Notes: generated by a model from the letters alone, not told the origin. A stretch of 64,000 nt of DNA from Bromus sterilis (GCA_950022295.1 OX465598.1:7936001-8000000); one strand, 5' to 3'. Positions 9,721-21,242 are shown, numbered from the stretch's first letter. Made by a program: numbers and translations.

Positions 9721-11490
9721 TACTAAGATTTCTCTAAGAGTTTTGATTTTGATTCGATACAACCCTCCTAGAAAGTTTGCATGAATCGTACAGCTATGTA
9801 TAAAGATTATTCTTGTACATTTACAATCAACAAATTCTAACATCTATTCTTCCAATGCAATGAATCAAACAAAATATCAAAATAATCTAATCTGTTTGAT
9901 TAAAGGTATAACTTCTAATTTTTATGTTTAATCTGCATCGAAATATGTATATTTTTTAGGGGGGTGTAACGAAGCAAAACTCCTAATAAATTGTATAAGA
10001 TGACCACATGGAGAAAAGGTTGAAGATCGTTGATCTTCAAATCAGCGATGGGCCTAAAGTATTATAACTACTTTCTCATAGTGATGAACGATCTTAAGTA
10101 GATCTCTTGGTGACCGGCAAATGGCTAACCCCCTCTCGCTCGGCCTTCAAGTGACGCTTCCGATCAACTAGCCGGTCGCTCAACCTTCAATCTTCAATCT
10201 TCCTCACGATACCACTTGTTAAAATAATATTGAAGCGCATAATAGATCATCCGAGGATCAAGAAATCACACGAGGCACGACACCGAGATTTATTAATGAG
10301 GTTCATCAAACATCGGCTACATCTCCAGGACATGATTATGGGCGCTCCTACTCATGACACCGCTACAATACCGCACACCAGCCACTCGGGCGGTATACTA
10401 GTGTTCAATCCACGAAGTGAATGTGGCCATGACGTTTTGGAATAAGTTATTTATGTCTTCTCTCTACCTTGACGACGTGTAATGCGATGCAGATAGAGGG
10501 TATGTGAGATTTTGTGCCGTCGGATCTCTTGCCTCTCTTCAGATCGTGCCATGTAGTATGTTTGAGAGCAATTAATTGGCTGTTGGTGTCGTGACTTTAA
10601 CATCGTCCTTCATGTTGTTCTGCGACATGATTTAGTTTCTTCAACTCGCGTCGTCCTTCATGTTGTTCTGCGACATGATTTAGTTTCTTCAACTCTTTGG
10701 ATCAGTGATAATGGATTGCAAACCTGGACTGTAAGATGATGCTTCAATCGATGTTTCTTGTGTGATTTTTTAATCTGGTTTCAAGCCTCCAGATGCATGT
10801 CTGCCACTCCCCGAGAAAAGGGGGAAATAAAGAGTTAAGCTGGTGCCTGCCTACCTGGCGTGTGCAACATCAGTCCAATTTCCATCTATGGACGTGCACC
10901 CCTAGCTTGTTTCAAGGAACTAGCATTGTTCCATGCACACTCATCTAGTCGCGTACGTACTAGCTCAACCTGCAGCTCCCCATGGAATTTCTCCTTACAT
11001 GTAGTTTCTACAGATCTTACTGTCAAGCTCCCTCTAATGTAGGTCTTTTTTTTCAATTTTGATGTCCCTCTAATGTATGATTGTGATCAAGATGGAAGAT
11101 CACATATGCATGTTAGTTAATACTTTGTTAAACTACAATAATGCCAGTTGTTCTATTTAGTATTGTAACTGTTGTTGTTAAACTGGTATCAAAAGTATGT
11201 GTTGTGACTTGACTGAAAATGTAGGTTTTCCAAAAAATATAATCGAGAAAATGAAATTAATGGTATCGTACTAAAATTCATGCCACTACTAAAACATATA
11301 ATTGATGGTGTTTGAATACGTCGCATGTCATAAGTATTAATAATGGTGTTGATGTGAACATCCAACACCAGCATTATTTTTTATTGTTGGCGTTTGGAAA
11401 ATAGTGATAGCAGGATCCCATGTCCACCAGAGTGCAAATGCAGTAGTGGTTTAGGTTGATTGAGTAAGGCGAGTGGTTTTTATAGTGTGT
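9721..11490. other. Intergenic, no supported gene
   Basis: Mostly AT-rich unassigned DNA. The part around 10190-10470 (short open frame, 10230-10445) has the look of an old LTR-retrotransposon relic but shows no domain I can name. A tandem repeat lies at 10603-10695. Confidence 0.4.
10603..10695. repeat. Tandem duplication, 48-bp unit, two copies
   Basis: The word tcgtccttcatgttgttc begins at 10603 and again at 10651, and the two units are identical up to the last few bases. Confidence 0.95.
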
Positions 11491-11650
11491 TAGGGCATCT
11501 TCAACACCGACCCTTAAACTCCCGCATCCAACCAAAGTGGGTTAACCGGACCACTTTTGCCATCCAGCGCGGTTCGGTATGTGTCCGCGATCCTGTCTGC
11601 ATGCTCGTTTTCCCGCACATCTGACTCAAACAATTTGTATTGGTTGGTTT
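11491..11650. repeat. GAGCATCTTCAAC-type dispersed repeat, partial
   Basis: The block starts gggcatcttcaacaccgac and is GC-rich relative to its flanks. Related starts are seen at 16827 (gagcatctacaacgggg) and 63673 (gagcatcttcagccg). I read these as one loosely related class of DNA-transposon ends, but cannot name the family. Confidence 0.4.
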
Positions 11651-11732
11651 CTATTTAGTTGGTCGGGTGGATGTACAAAGTCATCCAAACATGTACAAGT
11701 TATAAAGTATAGCAAGGCAATACCTTATTTTT

Positions 11733-11816
11733 AATGCTACACACTAACTACCTCATCACAATTTATTGTCACATTTTCCCTTTCTAACTCCCATCAAAAG
11801 TTGGAGCATATATAAG
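11733..11816 (+). promoter_or_regulatory. PHAS-2 promoter module and TATA box
   Basis: AATGCTACACACTAACTACC leads into CTCATCACAATTTATTGTCAC, and TATATAAG follows at 11809-11816, 36 bp after the GTCAC. The region is closely similar to that of PHAS-6. Confidence 0.65.
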
Positions 11817-11839
11817 CTCCTTTCCACCGTTGTTTAGAG

Positions 11840-12690
11840 TGACCAGTTAGCGAGAGTAGCTCACATACATCGCGGTTTATTGTAGTGATAATCTAGGTAG
11901 AAGAAGAGTAAAGAAAGGGGTGTATGGATCATTTCTGCAGTGTGAGATAGTTACCATGGATAGCATACTCTCCTTAAGAAAATTCTTCTCGTTTTCATTT
12001 TTATTGAGGTTGCACTAAGGAAGTACGGAAAAAAGTCTTGCAGCACATGCAATCTGTTGTGAACATGTTAGATTTGGGAGGCATTGGGAACATATCAGTT
12101 GCTTGTGATTACCTTCTCTCACATGGTGCATCAAAGTAATGGTTAAGCTAACCGCACTTGAAGCACATGTTGGAGGTAAGATGAGGAGACATTGCCCTGT
12201 ATTGCTCGTCTGAGTTCTTGAGCAACTATCGGAGGAAGCAGACGAGGAGCATTGTTCGGTGACCTTGGAGTGTATGTAGTGCGATCGGAGGCGTTGTTGG
12301 GCATGCACGTACGATGCTTCTGAGGCATCACGGCAAAGGGGAGGATCTGACATTACAAGACATTGGCATGTTGGCCACAATTGTGTAGGGTCTGCATGTT
12401 CTCAAGCTGCTTATGAAGAACACGACTAACGAACAAGCGGCTCGTCGAGAGGCCAAGAAGTTGACCAAATTGAAGGATCCTAAAAAAATTCATTGTCACA
12501 CTTCGGCTGTTAGACATAAAGGCAAAATTTTAATATTCAGACGCAAGCCTCAATGGCACATTGGATTTTCTACATAAGGTTTTCCCCAAAGCAACATGTT
12601 TCCTTAGTAATATCGATGAGGCCAAGACAATCGTGTGCCCTCTTGATAGCTGGACGTATGCATCTTCGGTGGTGTCATATGCATGTCACC
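11840..12690 (+). ncRNA. PHAS-2: candidate miR2118-triggered phasiRNA precursor
   Basis: A promoter module and TATA box precede the locus, and a miR2118-like site lies at 12069-12090, about 255 bp after the TATA. The sequence remains alignable to PHAS-6 for roughly 1 kb (to the words around 12640 and 30440), which gives the best estimate of transcript length. Open frames in it are not shared with PHAS-6, because small indels shift them, so it is non-coding. The predicted miR2118 cut is between 12080 and 12081. Confidence 0.62.
12069..12090 (+). other. miR2118 target site, PHAS-2
   Basis: The site contains TGGGAGGCATTGGGAA. Mismatches fall opposite microRNA positions 17-19, and two G:U wobbles lie in the seed half, so it fits the miR2118 variants with TTCCCGATGCC better. 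Confidence 0.65.
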
Positions 12691-13012
12691 ACATCCCCTT
12701 CATGTTGTGTAAGGCCTGGTATGTGGTATGTTGCGACAGTCCTTCTATTGGAGTGCGCGGCATAAACAGTAAGCTATCTCAAAATCGACCGACGTAAGTG
12801 TACTCAAAAAATAGGGGAATGGTTGGTTTTATACAAAAAAATTAAATTAACAATGATTGGAAAAGCCCAAAGTATTAGTAATTAATTAGTTCACTTCCAA
12901 ATTACCTTTCTAACATCTACCATTTTTCATATGTTTTGGTTAATGCAAAATATTTGCTTGGAGAAACATTTAATGCAGACAAACTTTACCGTACAACTAA
13001 ATCCTTCATATA

Positions 13013-13093
13013 CTCCCTCTGTAAACTAATATAAGATGTTTTAGATAACTAAACTAGTAATCCATAACATCTTATATTAGTTTACGAAGGGAG
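13013..13093. mobile_element. Stowaway-type MITE
   Basis: The ends are CTCCCTCTGTAAACTAATATAAG and its near-perfect inverse CTTATATTAGTTTACGAAGGGAG, flanked by TA at 13011-13012 and 13094-13095. These are the marks of Tc1/Mariner-derived Stowaway elements. The whole element folds into a hairpin. Confidence 0.93.
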
Positions 13094-13925
13094 TAAATTT
13101 TTATGTTTTAAATATTGTTTAATTTTCATCTGTGAGGGTCGAATGGTAGATCATTTATCGTAGTTTTATTTACTCTATAAATACATCGATCCCATAGCTT
13201 ATATATATCGGGTTACTTGAGATCGAAGAAGAAAGGCCCCACATTGCTCTCTCAAGACGACATTGGTGGCTTGAAAACCCTAGACGGCAGGACTTCCCTA
13301 GGATGCTCCACCCCTCGCCGGCACTAAATGAGGCAATCATACGAAGGTGCAATGCTGGCGATGGATGTGGGAAATGTTCTGACTTCCGTTTGTGGTGGTG
13401 GTGGTTGGCGGTACGCACGCACGGGGAGGGCTTCTGCGGGTGTGTCGCGTGATGCCCTGGTCGAGTGGCACGGCTCATCAGTATTCCCCATTTTTCTCAA
13501 ATGTACAAAATTTTGATTATTATTAGAAGTCTCGAAAAAATTAGTAAATAGTACATATGCCCAGTAGCAATATGGGAAATTTTAACTTATTTGCAGAATT
13601 TATTGAAGATGGTGTTTTTTTCTTCCTCAAAGAAGCATTTGATTCGCGCGACGTCACTCCCTTCGTTCCGGTGAGTTGGGCTTGTTATAAAGAGCACTAT
13701 GACCAAGGTGTGAAGGAAGTGGGGAAGGGATAACCAATTAGATCGTTTCTTATCCTTTTAAAAAGAAGTCATTAAAACAATCATGCAACATGGTTTCCCA
13801 CTAGCCAGTTACAAAAGGTATGCATCATATTTAAGAAAAAATGCATGTTGATGGGAGCATTTCAAGGAAAAAAGTTAAACCAAATCTAATGCTAACAAAA
13901 TCTTAAAAGAAAGATAGAAGAGAAC
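13094..13925. other. Intergenic; includes half of a local duplication
   Basis: About 13504-13660 is similar to 19143-19290 (both have attttgattattatta and agaagcatttgatt). The match resumes at 13968 with ctatgatcctctcctccg, which corresponds to 19295. No gene is visible. Confidence 0.6.
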
Positions 13926-14890
13926 AAATAATTTTTTATAGCGAGTTCAATACAACGTAACTAAGGAAGTAACTATGATCCTCTCCTCCGTTTGGCTCGG
14001 CCTTGCTGCGGGCCGCTTTTCGTCTGTAGCGGCTCCTTTTTCGAGTTGTGGTGTTGATTTCGTTTGATTGATGTGGTTTATTGGTCTTTCTTAGCAGGCG
14101 GCTGAGGTCTCGCGATGAACACTTGTCGGCACCGCTCCGGTCCAGAAGGCCATGGACCTGCGTTCTGCAGCGTCCACGGCCCTCCAGCGTCCTTAGCCGG
14201 TGTGGTTCGGTCCCGGTGCTTCCGTCGTTGCATTCTTTCCAGCCTTCGGCTTGCCGGTATCCTGGTGGCTCTGTCTCCGGCAGCTTGGATCTGTGCTCCC
14301 TTCCGGTTCCTAGCTTGCCAGTGGCGTGGTCGCCATCGATTCCTCTGTGTGTGCCTTCTCCACCCTGCCGCTTTCCCGACCCCGTCCGCCTTCTCATCTT
14401 TCGGCGTTGCCAGATGCCACCCTTCGACGGCAGATGCCGCCCCACCCACCTTCTCCTATGGTGGTGATCTCGCCAGCAAAATGACTTCATCATCTTCAAG
14501 CCCTAATCTGCGGCAATGGGAATACTCGGACTAACCAGGGCGAAATCCCTGAACGGTTCACCGACGCTGGCAGTGGCGGCACTCGTGGGTGTCGTTTCCC
14601 TTCTTGAAGGCACTACCATGGCCTCTATCCGAGACCCTCTTCGAGCACCGGGGAAACCCTTGGTCCTGATTTTTCGGATCGGATGATGATGGCATCACGA
14701 AGCCACTCCCCTACTTGAGGGCGTCCTCTTGCTTGCTCGCGACGTCCCCGGTGTTGGATTTGGAGATGATCGATGTCTGGCCGGTTTGGTGGTTTAGTTG
14801 TGGTTCTTTTTCCTTTGTTCGTGCTGAGCATCCTATTTTTGTCGGATTTCGTCGGGAGCCCGCTGCATGGCTGTCTTTACCCGGAAATAA
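13926..14890. repeat. GC-rich retroelement-like block at the duplication junction
   Basis: This stretch is far more GC-rich than its surroundings and is open in several frames at once, which reflects base composition rather than coding. Its wording (ggggaaacccttggtcctgat and similar) is typical of dispersed non-LTR-type repeats of wheat. It abuts copy B of the segmental duplication at 14902 and so may lie at the breakpoint. The family is not identified. Confidence 0.4.
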
Positions 14891-14919
14891 GTTTAACTAA
14901 AGATTCCATGCAGTGAACT

Positions 14920-15105
14920 TCACTTTTTTCTAACACGTTGCAATATCGGAAGAAATATTGACGCTCCATGTGCCGCCATGTGAGCTCGTATTGCCCTTGC
15001 CTCCTTGGATTCCAACTTCCCAAAGCCAGTATTCCCGGTGACCATGGCCAGGGAGCCAACCAGCTCATTAATTTTGTTCCCAACCTTAAGCAGGTTTGTG
15101 GACAT
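14920..15105 (-). other. Unidentified 61-codon open frame (copy B)
   Basis: This is identical in protein sequence to the frame at 86-271. Nothing further can be said about function. Confidence 0.2.
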
Positions 15106-15274
15106 CTAGGATTATACTTGTTCGTCTTGTATCCATACACAGCATAATGATGCGTGATGCTTTTGGTACGAGATGGACATCTATTGTGTTGTACTCTGTA
15201 CTTGTAAGTTGCACCGTGCGTTTCCAGCTAGCATGCTCTAATATACAAACTCCCTTTCCATTTTCTAAGCCTTT

Positions 15275-15469
15275 TTGTGTGATCATGACATATATTGTAA
15301 TGGTCGGGACACCGCCGTCGACGAGGCCACCTTGCTCCGTGAGGCCATGGACTACGCCATGCACCTGCGTGCTCAGGTCGACGTACTTCGCCAGCTCTCC
15401 AAAGCCGTGCAAAGATCCAGCTCCATGTCTCAGCCAGTTTGTGACCAATTTAGTTGCTTAATTCCATAA
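15275..15469 (+). pseudogene. bHLH-like (IBH1/ILI-type) exon fragment, copy B
   Basis: This is the same fragment as at 441-635, unchanged: helix-2-like residues TLLREAMDYAMHLRAQV. The first helix and a start are missing here too, so the gene was already incomplete before the duplication. Confidence 0.35.
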
Positions 15470-15862
15470 AATGGTAATTTTCAGTGTGTAATTAATTAAG
15501 CAATAACTTCTTCATTGGCATGCGGTGATTCTTTCGTCTCAGTGTGCACTTGGAAAAAGAGAGGCATAATTTTAGATGAGGTAGTGGCGTGCCAGCCCCT
15601 TTGTAAAATGGAAGACATGGTCTCAGGGAGTGATGAAGAATATATGTCAGAATTTTCTCTTGTTCTTTTGGGAGTTCCGGTCAATGTAAGGCTTCTTGTA
15701 TGCTACAGTAGCTAGTTGAGACTTGGGTGAAGAGACTGCTAGCTCTTTGTAGATTGACACGGAAAAGAGTGTCACAGAAAACTTATAGCACTTGGTAGGA
15801 GGAGTGAACATATAGTCTCACCAAAATGCATGTGTTTTATTTAAGAGAACATATAGCAAGTC

Positions 15863-15960
15863 AATAACTCATCTTAAGTGCTACCACTATCGATCACCTA
15901 ACCGGTGAGTTATTATCACGTTCGTTTCTTCCTACCCCACTCAGCATGTGTCTATATATG
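15863..15960 (+). promoter_or_regulatory. PHAS-3 promoter module and TATA box
   Basis: The module is base-for-base almost the same as that of PHAS-1 and ends in GAGTTATTATCAC. The TATA box TATATATG lies at 15953-15960, 34 bp further on. Confidence 0.65.
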
Positions 15961-15984
15961 TAAGTCTCGTCTATCATGGTTTGT

Positions 15985-16740
15985 AGTGATCGATTTGCAA
16001 GAACTGGACTAAAAGAGGTGCACATATGCCATTTATCTCAAGTGAGGTAGCCACCATGGATGTGCTCATCCAGGAATAAATTCCCCTCAGTTTTACTGTT
16101 TTATTAAAGTAATGTTTCGACAAAATTCATAACATATATTGTACCACACACACATTATTACAAATATTTTAGGTATGGGGGGCATTAGGAACAGATTTGC
16201 TTGTCTATCTGAGACACACTGAGTGGTCTAGTCCATGTTTGTGGCTATGGTATAAGTGGTATCTACTATGTTCGATGAGTGGTCTAATCTGAGTTTGTGG
16301 TATGGTACAAGAGGTGTAGACGCTAGAGATGTAGTGCCGCTCATTACCTCACACACAGAAGAAGCCACAAAGACAGACAAAACATATCGACAGTACCGCA
16401 CATGTTTAAAGGGAGAACAAACAATTCAAGAGCCCAACTAGCCACTGAACGTCGAAGGAGAGGAAGGCTAGCTTGGACATTTGTTGGGTTCATTCGTTCT
16501 TAATCCCACGGTGGAAGAGCTACAATGTTAACAATGACGAGCACGTATTTTTTAGAAGAACTTGATATGTGCATGTCTTCGTCTGATAAGTTAAAAGAAC
16601 TTGATATGTGCATGTCTTCTTCTGATAAGTTAATGAAAGTGCTATGTGATGTATGATAAGGTGTATATGTTCGTATATGCATCATGGTTGATTTTCCGTA
16701 CATAAATTGCTTGTTATATGTCAAGATTTCTCTAAAGATA
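15985..16740 (+). ncRNA. PHAS-3: candidate miR2118-triggered phasiRNA precursor
   Basis: This is the duplicate of PHAS-1, with a miR2118-like site at 16170-16191 and a predicted cut between 16181 and 16182. Its short frame from the conserved ACCATGGAT word (ATG at 16056) stops after seven codons, whereas that of PHAS-1 continues through the site. Coding is therefore not conserved between the two. A 48-bp direct repeat (agaacttgatatgtgcatgtc) lies at about 16556-16640 in the body. Confidence 0.65.
16170..16191 (+). other. miR2118 target site, PHAS-3
   Basis: TAGGTATGGGGGGCATTAGG followed by AA is the best match in the window. It has one mismatch near the microRNA 3' end and two G:U wobbles relative to perfect complementarity. 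Confidence 0.78.
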
Positions 16741-16826
16741 ATATTAAATTGTATAGGATCATCACGTGGAGAAAAGGTTGAAGACAATTCATCTTCGAAT
16801 CAGCAATGGAGCTCAGGTATTATTAG

Positions 16827-17000
16827 AGCATCTACAACGGGGATCCCCGAACTCCCCCTATATGCTCGGCATCCAAACCGCCGCCCTGGCATTCATGTCC
16901 GAGACACCATCAACCTTCCACATCACAGCGTGTCGATCACAGTAGAAAGAGTTAAAGGCATCATTATGAGAACACACTCAACCTATGCATAGCTAGGATG
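16827..17000. repeat. GAGCATCTACAAC-type dispersed repeat, partial
   Basis: The stretch starts gagcatctacaacggggatcc and is GC-rich for about 100 bp. It follows directly on the end of the segmental duplication. The family is uncertain. Confidence 0.35.
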
Positions 17001-17930
17001 CACACAACCAAAACGAACACATGCACACAAGAACAGACCAGCAGTAACAAAGTCATATAAGAACAAACCTATTCTTAGATGGAGAAAAACTGATCGATCA
17101 GATCCACGATGGGAAACTACAACAATGAACATATCCGCATCAACCATCTCTTGACACCAAACGGATGATGATGTTGTTCAATAGCGATGCCTTCAGGAAA
17201 GAGGTGATGCTCAAGCGTCATCGTCGCCGGATTCAACCACTCAATGTCCAAATTTAGGTTTTCACCCTAAAGAACCACTCCGAGCATATCCGAGCAACGT
17301 CTTCAACAAGGTAATGGCATAAAAATGTTATCATTTCCAAACATAACCAAAATGGATCAGACCTAGGCTTTCAGCCCAGAATTCAAGGTCGGGTGATCGA
17401 GTAGCACCACCATCGACGTCGCTTATTTGTTGTTCCCACCACTTTTTCGCGATCTCAACAGCTACATGTGATGTGGATCACCGTCGTTGCACAACCATCC
17501 ATCTATGTTAAGCCGTCATCCATAGTTCGTATCTCCCCGCCACTGAAGTCAACCACCTAGTCTAGAGAGAGGAACCTTAAAAAAGACATTTCTGTGATTA
17601 GTGCAATCCATAGCTAGTCCATCGCCGCATGTCGGAGTGGTCGCCATAAGGACCAATACCGATGGCGGAAAACACCACCTCCGACAACCTTATCGGAGAG
17701 AGCCATGCTCAGACCCGTGTGCCCAAGGACCGAGATGACCGAAGCACGAAAGGCAGATCAACATCACCCACCCGAAGCGCGACTGCCACTAGATCAGCCA
17801 AGCACATCCACCAAGGCAAAAACCAACCGGTCCAGGTCGGCGAGCAGCAACGAGAAAAAACAATAGAGAACCTCCAGACATCACCAAACAGCAGAATGGA
17901 GTCAACAAAACATCGCCTTGGAGCCATGAT
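17001..17930. other. Retroelement-like DNA, no supported gene
   Basis: The sequence is rich in GCC/GGC words and has open frames on both strands without known domains (for example 17662-18003 plus). In style it resembles the reverse strand of non-LTR retroelement flanks, as does 28020-28420. This is a weak assignment. Confidence 0.3.
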
Positions 17931-18539
17931 GTGCGCATATTTGAACTCGAAGTTTTCATGGTTAATTCATGGTCACCACCTTGCCTGCCCGGTTTCCAAT
18001 TAAGCATGGATAATACTACATATATAAGCACAATATAAATTACACGTTGCAACATATGATGCAATTGAAGCTACAGTATCATGTAGTACACTCCTACCCT
18101 TGCAAAATGAAAAAAAAAATGTTGGACGCCTAGATCATGCATCCACGGCGGCTCAAAGCGCATCACATATCCATGTCAGTCAACATATCCACATTCCATT
18201 TGCACTGCCAACATCGCTAACACTGCATGTGTGGCCATGTGTGCGTGTGTCTTTTCCTTTCCCTCTCGTTCATTCATTCGAAAGCCATTTCTTTTTCCTG
18301 TGACCATGAGAAGAAAGCCAGCTCAGTGATTATCATCAATCATCATGCGCTTTAGACTTTCCTGTAGTCCCTCTAGACGAGAATACATTCTTGTTGGTCG
18401 ACCTTTGAGATAGGTTACAGTTCATGCCCCACGGTCAAACAAGAACACTATAATTAGTCTTATTGCATAATCTTTATTGACTATTTTCTTTCCTGCAACG
18501 TTGATTTGGCTTTTCTACTGGTTCCAGCTCGCAATGGCG

Positions 18540-18865
18540 GCACCATTTCCTTAGCTCTTAGTGTTTTGCTGCTCTTTGGGCTTCTTGTGTTGTGTCCCAG
18601 CAGTTACTTTGTTATGATTGGGTAACTTGGAACTCTTCGATGAAATGTTGCTTTATCTATAAACCTGGGCGAAAGCCTATTTTGTGGCTATGTTCTTTCC
18701 TTGCATAGTGACATCATAGAACAATGGTGCTGTGGGAGGAGCTGTAGTGTAGCACCTCATACACGGACAAGCAAATATTTTCCTAATGCCTCCCAAATCC
18801 AATATATTTGTGCATGTGGTACAATATATGATGCTAAGCCCCCTCTCCTTGCTAACTCATCGCTA
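18540..18865 (-). ncRNA. PHAS-4: candidate miR2118-triggered phasiRNA precursor, inverted
   Basis: This is an inverted relative of PHAS-1 and PHAS-3. Read on the minus strand, the promoter, TATA (18898-18887) and site (18801-18780) follow in the usual order, although the TATA-to-site distance is shorter (about 85-110 bp). It points toward PHAS-3, with which it is convergent. The predicted cut is opposite 18789/18790. The 3' extent is not known. Confidence 0.55.
18780..18801 (-). other. miR2118 target site, PHAS-4
   Basis: On the minus strand the site contains TTTGGGAGGCATTAGGAA, complementary to microRNA positions 1-16 apart from one G:U wobble. Confidence 0.68.
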
Positions 18866-18886
18866 CAAACCAAGGTAGATGGGAGC

Positions 18887-19000
18887 TATATATATATACA
18901 GGCATGCTGAATGGGGTCTAGGAAGAAATAAAGGTGATAATAGCTCACCGATAAGGGGATCGATAGTGCGTACCACTTAAGATGAGTTATTGAGTTGCTA
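18887..19000 (-). promoter_or_regulatory. PHAS-4 promoter module and TATA box
   Basis: Minus-strand reading gives ACTCATCTTAAGTGGTACGC, a GAGCTATTATCACC motif at 18933-18945, and a TATATATATATAG box at 18898-18887, 36 bp beyond. Similarity to the PHAS-1 upstream sequence continues to about 19115. Confidence 0.6.
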
Positions 19001-19142
19001 TATTTTTTCTTAAATAAACCACTTGCATTTTTGTACACACTTTTCTCTGAATGTTTGTTCACTCACTCAAGTCTCAACTAGCTAGTTACCCGCAAAAGAA
19101 AAGTCTCAACTGGCTAGCTTAAAAAAATTGCTCAACTGAACC

Positions 19143-19300
19143 AAATTTTGATTATTATTACAAGTCTCAAAAATTCAGTAAATAGTAAATATGACCGGTA
19201 ACAATATGGTAAAGTTTGAGCTTATTTGCAGAATTTAGTTAAATATAATGGACTTTTTTTCCTGAAAGAAGCATTTGATTTGCACGACGGTAACTATGAT
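19143..19300. repeat. Diverged duplicate of 13504-13670
   Basis: The two share attttgattattatta, aatatgg.aa.tttgagcttatttgcagaattt and agaagcatttgatt in the same order. The copy at 13.5 kb has about 315 bp inserted (or this one has lost it) before the shared ctatgat.ctctcctccg. Confidence 0.75.
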
Positions 19301-19321
19301 GCTCTCCTCCGTTTCCGCCAT

Positions 19322-19373
19322 AGTGTGTGTGTGTGTGCGCGCGCGCGCGCGTGTGTGTGCGCGCGTGTGTATA
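19322..19373. repeat. (GT)n/(GC)n microsatellite
   Basis: Alternating GT and GC dinucleotides form a pure purine-pyrimidine alternation of about 50 bp, a type able to adopt Z-DNA. Confidence 0.97.
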
Positions 19374-19399
19374 TGCCCATGACCGGCTATAGACATCTA

Positions 19400-21240
19400 C
19401 AGAGAGCACTGGCCTGTTGCTCCATGTGGTTGTTGCTTCTATTGTCTTAGGGTAACTCTTTAAGGGCGTGATCCTTTTATTCATTTTTGGTTCACTATCC
19501 TCTGTTTGGATCGCTGCACATAAAAATCAAGGCCCAACAAGGGACGCAAACGAACCACTGTCCGTTTTTAGGTTCGTCGAGACCCATTTCCAGATCGCGC
19601 ATCGAACATGCAGCGGGCATGCATCAGAAAATCTCTACAAAATCTGTCAGTACTTACAGTGTTCATTTATTTCTATGGGAACAGAACTACCAATGAAATG
19701 TATGTCAATCAGTGTCACTCTCTTTTTTCCATGGAAGCAAATGGTAAAATTCTGAAATCAAAAACCTACAAATAAAATTACTGTGATTTGGCATGTGTTG
19801 CCTACTGCAGTACACTGGAAACAGCTACGTGGGAAACACCTAGGAAATTAAGTCTAGTAAAATGCACAACTAAGAACATAGCTAGATAGAGCAACTTGTA
19901 CAAAAGCAACTGTAAGAACTCTGAGTACCTATTCACACGCCAGGCAACTAAATTAGTAGTACTGTAAAATACAGTTTCATCAAAAAGTGTAAACGCATTT
20001 TCTTCATAGCACGAAAGAAAATGTCCACAGTTGTTCATACATAAGCTATCATCGTCATCATGATGATAACTAATTTTAGTACAAGAAAATCATTAGAAGA
20101 AATTTGTTCATGCATAAGCTATCATCATCATTGTGATGATAACTAGTTTTGGTACAAAAAATTCATTGGAAGAAATGGCAACGTGCTTGAATCAAAATTT
20201 AATTAATAATTGCCGAGATCTGGTACATATATTATCTTATAAATGTAGTAACTGTCAAAAGCTGTGTGGAGAACAGCTGCAAAATTAGATTCCAGAATGC
20301 AATAAGAGATTGAACCAAAGGCCACAGAGCATACAGTTCAGCATCTACAGTATGTGTGGGTTTCTTTTTCTGCAGCAACATACATGCCTATTCACTTAGC
20401 TACTACTGCCTTCGTTTCATATTTACTGTCGCTGAAATGGATGTACGTTTAGATACATCCATTTCAGCGATAGTTAATATGGAATGGAGGAAGTAATTTA
20501 ATTTTCAAAACAAAGTTAGAAAAAGGCACATTCCTTCCTTGGGCAAACACATTGTACTTCAATTGATAGTGCTAGTTTAGGAGCAAATTCACATGCTAGA
20601 ACTAATGTGGAGCAGAATTCTTCAGGAAAATTAGTTGTTCACCCTTAAACATGCAAAAAAATTAACAGACTATAATAAGGGTGACATGTATGTAAAGATA
20701 TCTTGGGCAGAGAGCTCACCTTGCATTGACTGGTATTTAGTAGACAAAAACGTACTAGAAACTTGAGCCATTGAAAACTTTGAGGTACATATGACACGTG
20801 GTTGATAGGTGAACATGTGAGCAAGGTTAATGGCCCAAGGCACGCATTCATAAGCCATTTGATGCAGTCAGACAAAATTACCCTAGTTGCAAGAATCCAT
20901 GGAGTAGATGACTATGATCTCTGGGGTTCCTAGTTGCAAGAATCAATGGAGGTTCAACAATGCATTTGCAAACAGAAGCGATAGACTGACTCCAAGAAAA
21001 GGTAGTATCTGCTATGCAAAGGACAGAAAAGAACACAGGCAATTTCTGAGCATATCATGGTAATAGGAGCCTCCATATATTGATATATTTGAGATCAACA
21101 TAACAAGCATGTACCAACTATCAACGGTTCAAACATCATCGGAGATATAGGATAGACGATAGCGTTGCTTGACACACGACAATGAGCCAACCATTAACAC
21201 TAAACAACGGCCTAATTACCTAAGACTCTCCAGGCATCTC
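19400..21240. other. Region 3' of the tetraspanin gene, no gene seen
   Basis: AT-rich sequence. A 75-bp direct repeat (cataagctatcatc.tcat.atgatgataact) is at about 20040-20190, and a Stowaway MITE is at 20406. The part near 21240 probably holds the tetraspanin 3' UTR. Confidence 0.5.
20406..20493. mobile_element. Stowaway-type MITE
   Basis: The ends CTGCCTTCGTTTCATATTTACTGTCGC and GCGATAGTTAATATGGAATGGAGGAAG are inverse to each other. TA flanks occur at 20404-20405 and 20494-20495. The inner arms (gaaatggatgtacgtttagatacatccatttc) form a hairpin. Confidence 0.93.
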
Positions 21241-21242
21241 AC

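Larger units (their letters stand above)
8661..10070 (+). repeat. Segmental duplication, copy A, right part
   Basis: This continues copy A after the CACTA element and matches 15616-16825. Identity is about 97 percent up to roughly 8990, falls visibly after 9010, and is patchy between 9240 and 10070. A stretch at about 9735-9985 has no counterpart in copy B. The alignment ends near the shared words ggagaaaaggttgaag and atcagc.atgg. Confidence 0.9.
14902..16825 (+). repeat. Segmental duplication, copy B (unoccupied CACTA site)
   Basis: This is the second copy of the duplicated segment. At 15611-15640 the sequence runs gaagacat-ggtctcag with a single CAT, which is the pre-insertion form of the CACTA target. 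Differences from copy A include a 5-bp insertion near 15706 and a 4-bp insertion near 15741. The copy contains an identical bHLH-like fragment, the same minus-strand frame, and PHAS-3. Confidence 0.93.

Noticed and set aside
12015..12380. Minus-strand frame of 121 residues
   Set aside because: It is antisense to PHAS-2 and not kept in the paralogue PHAS-6.
13936..14534. Protein frames of up to 187 residues on both strands
   Set aside because: They mirror each other in a GC-rich repeat block and have no recognisable domain or splice context.
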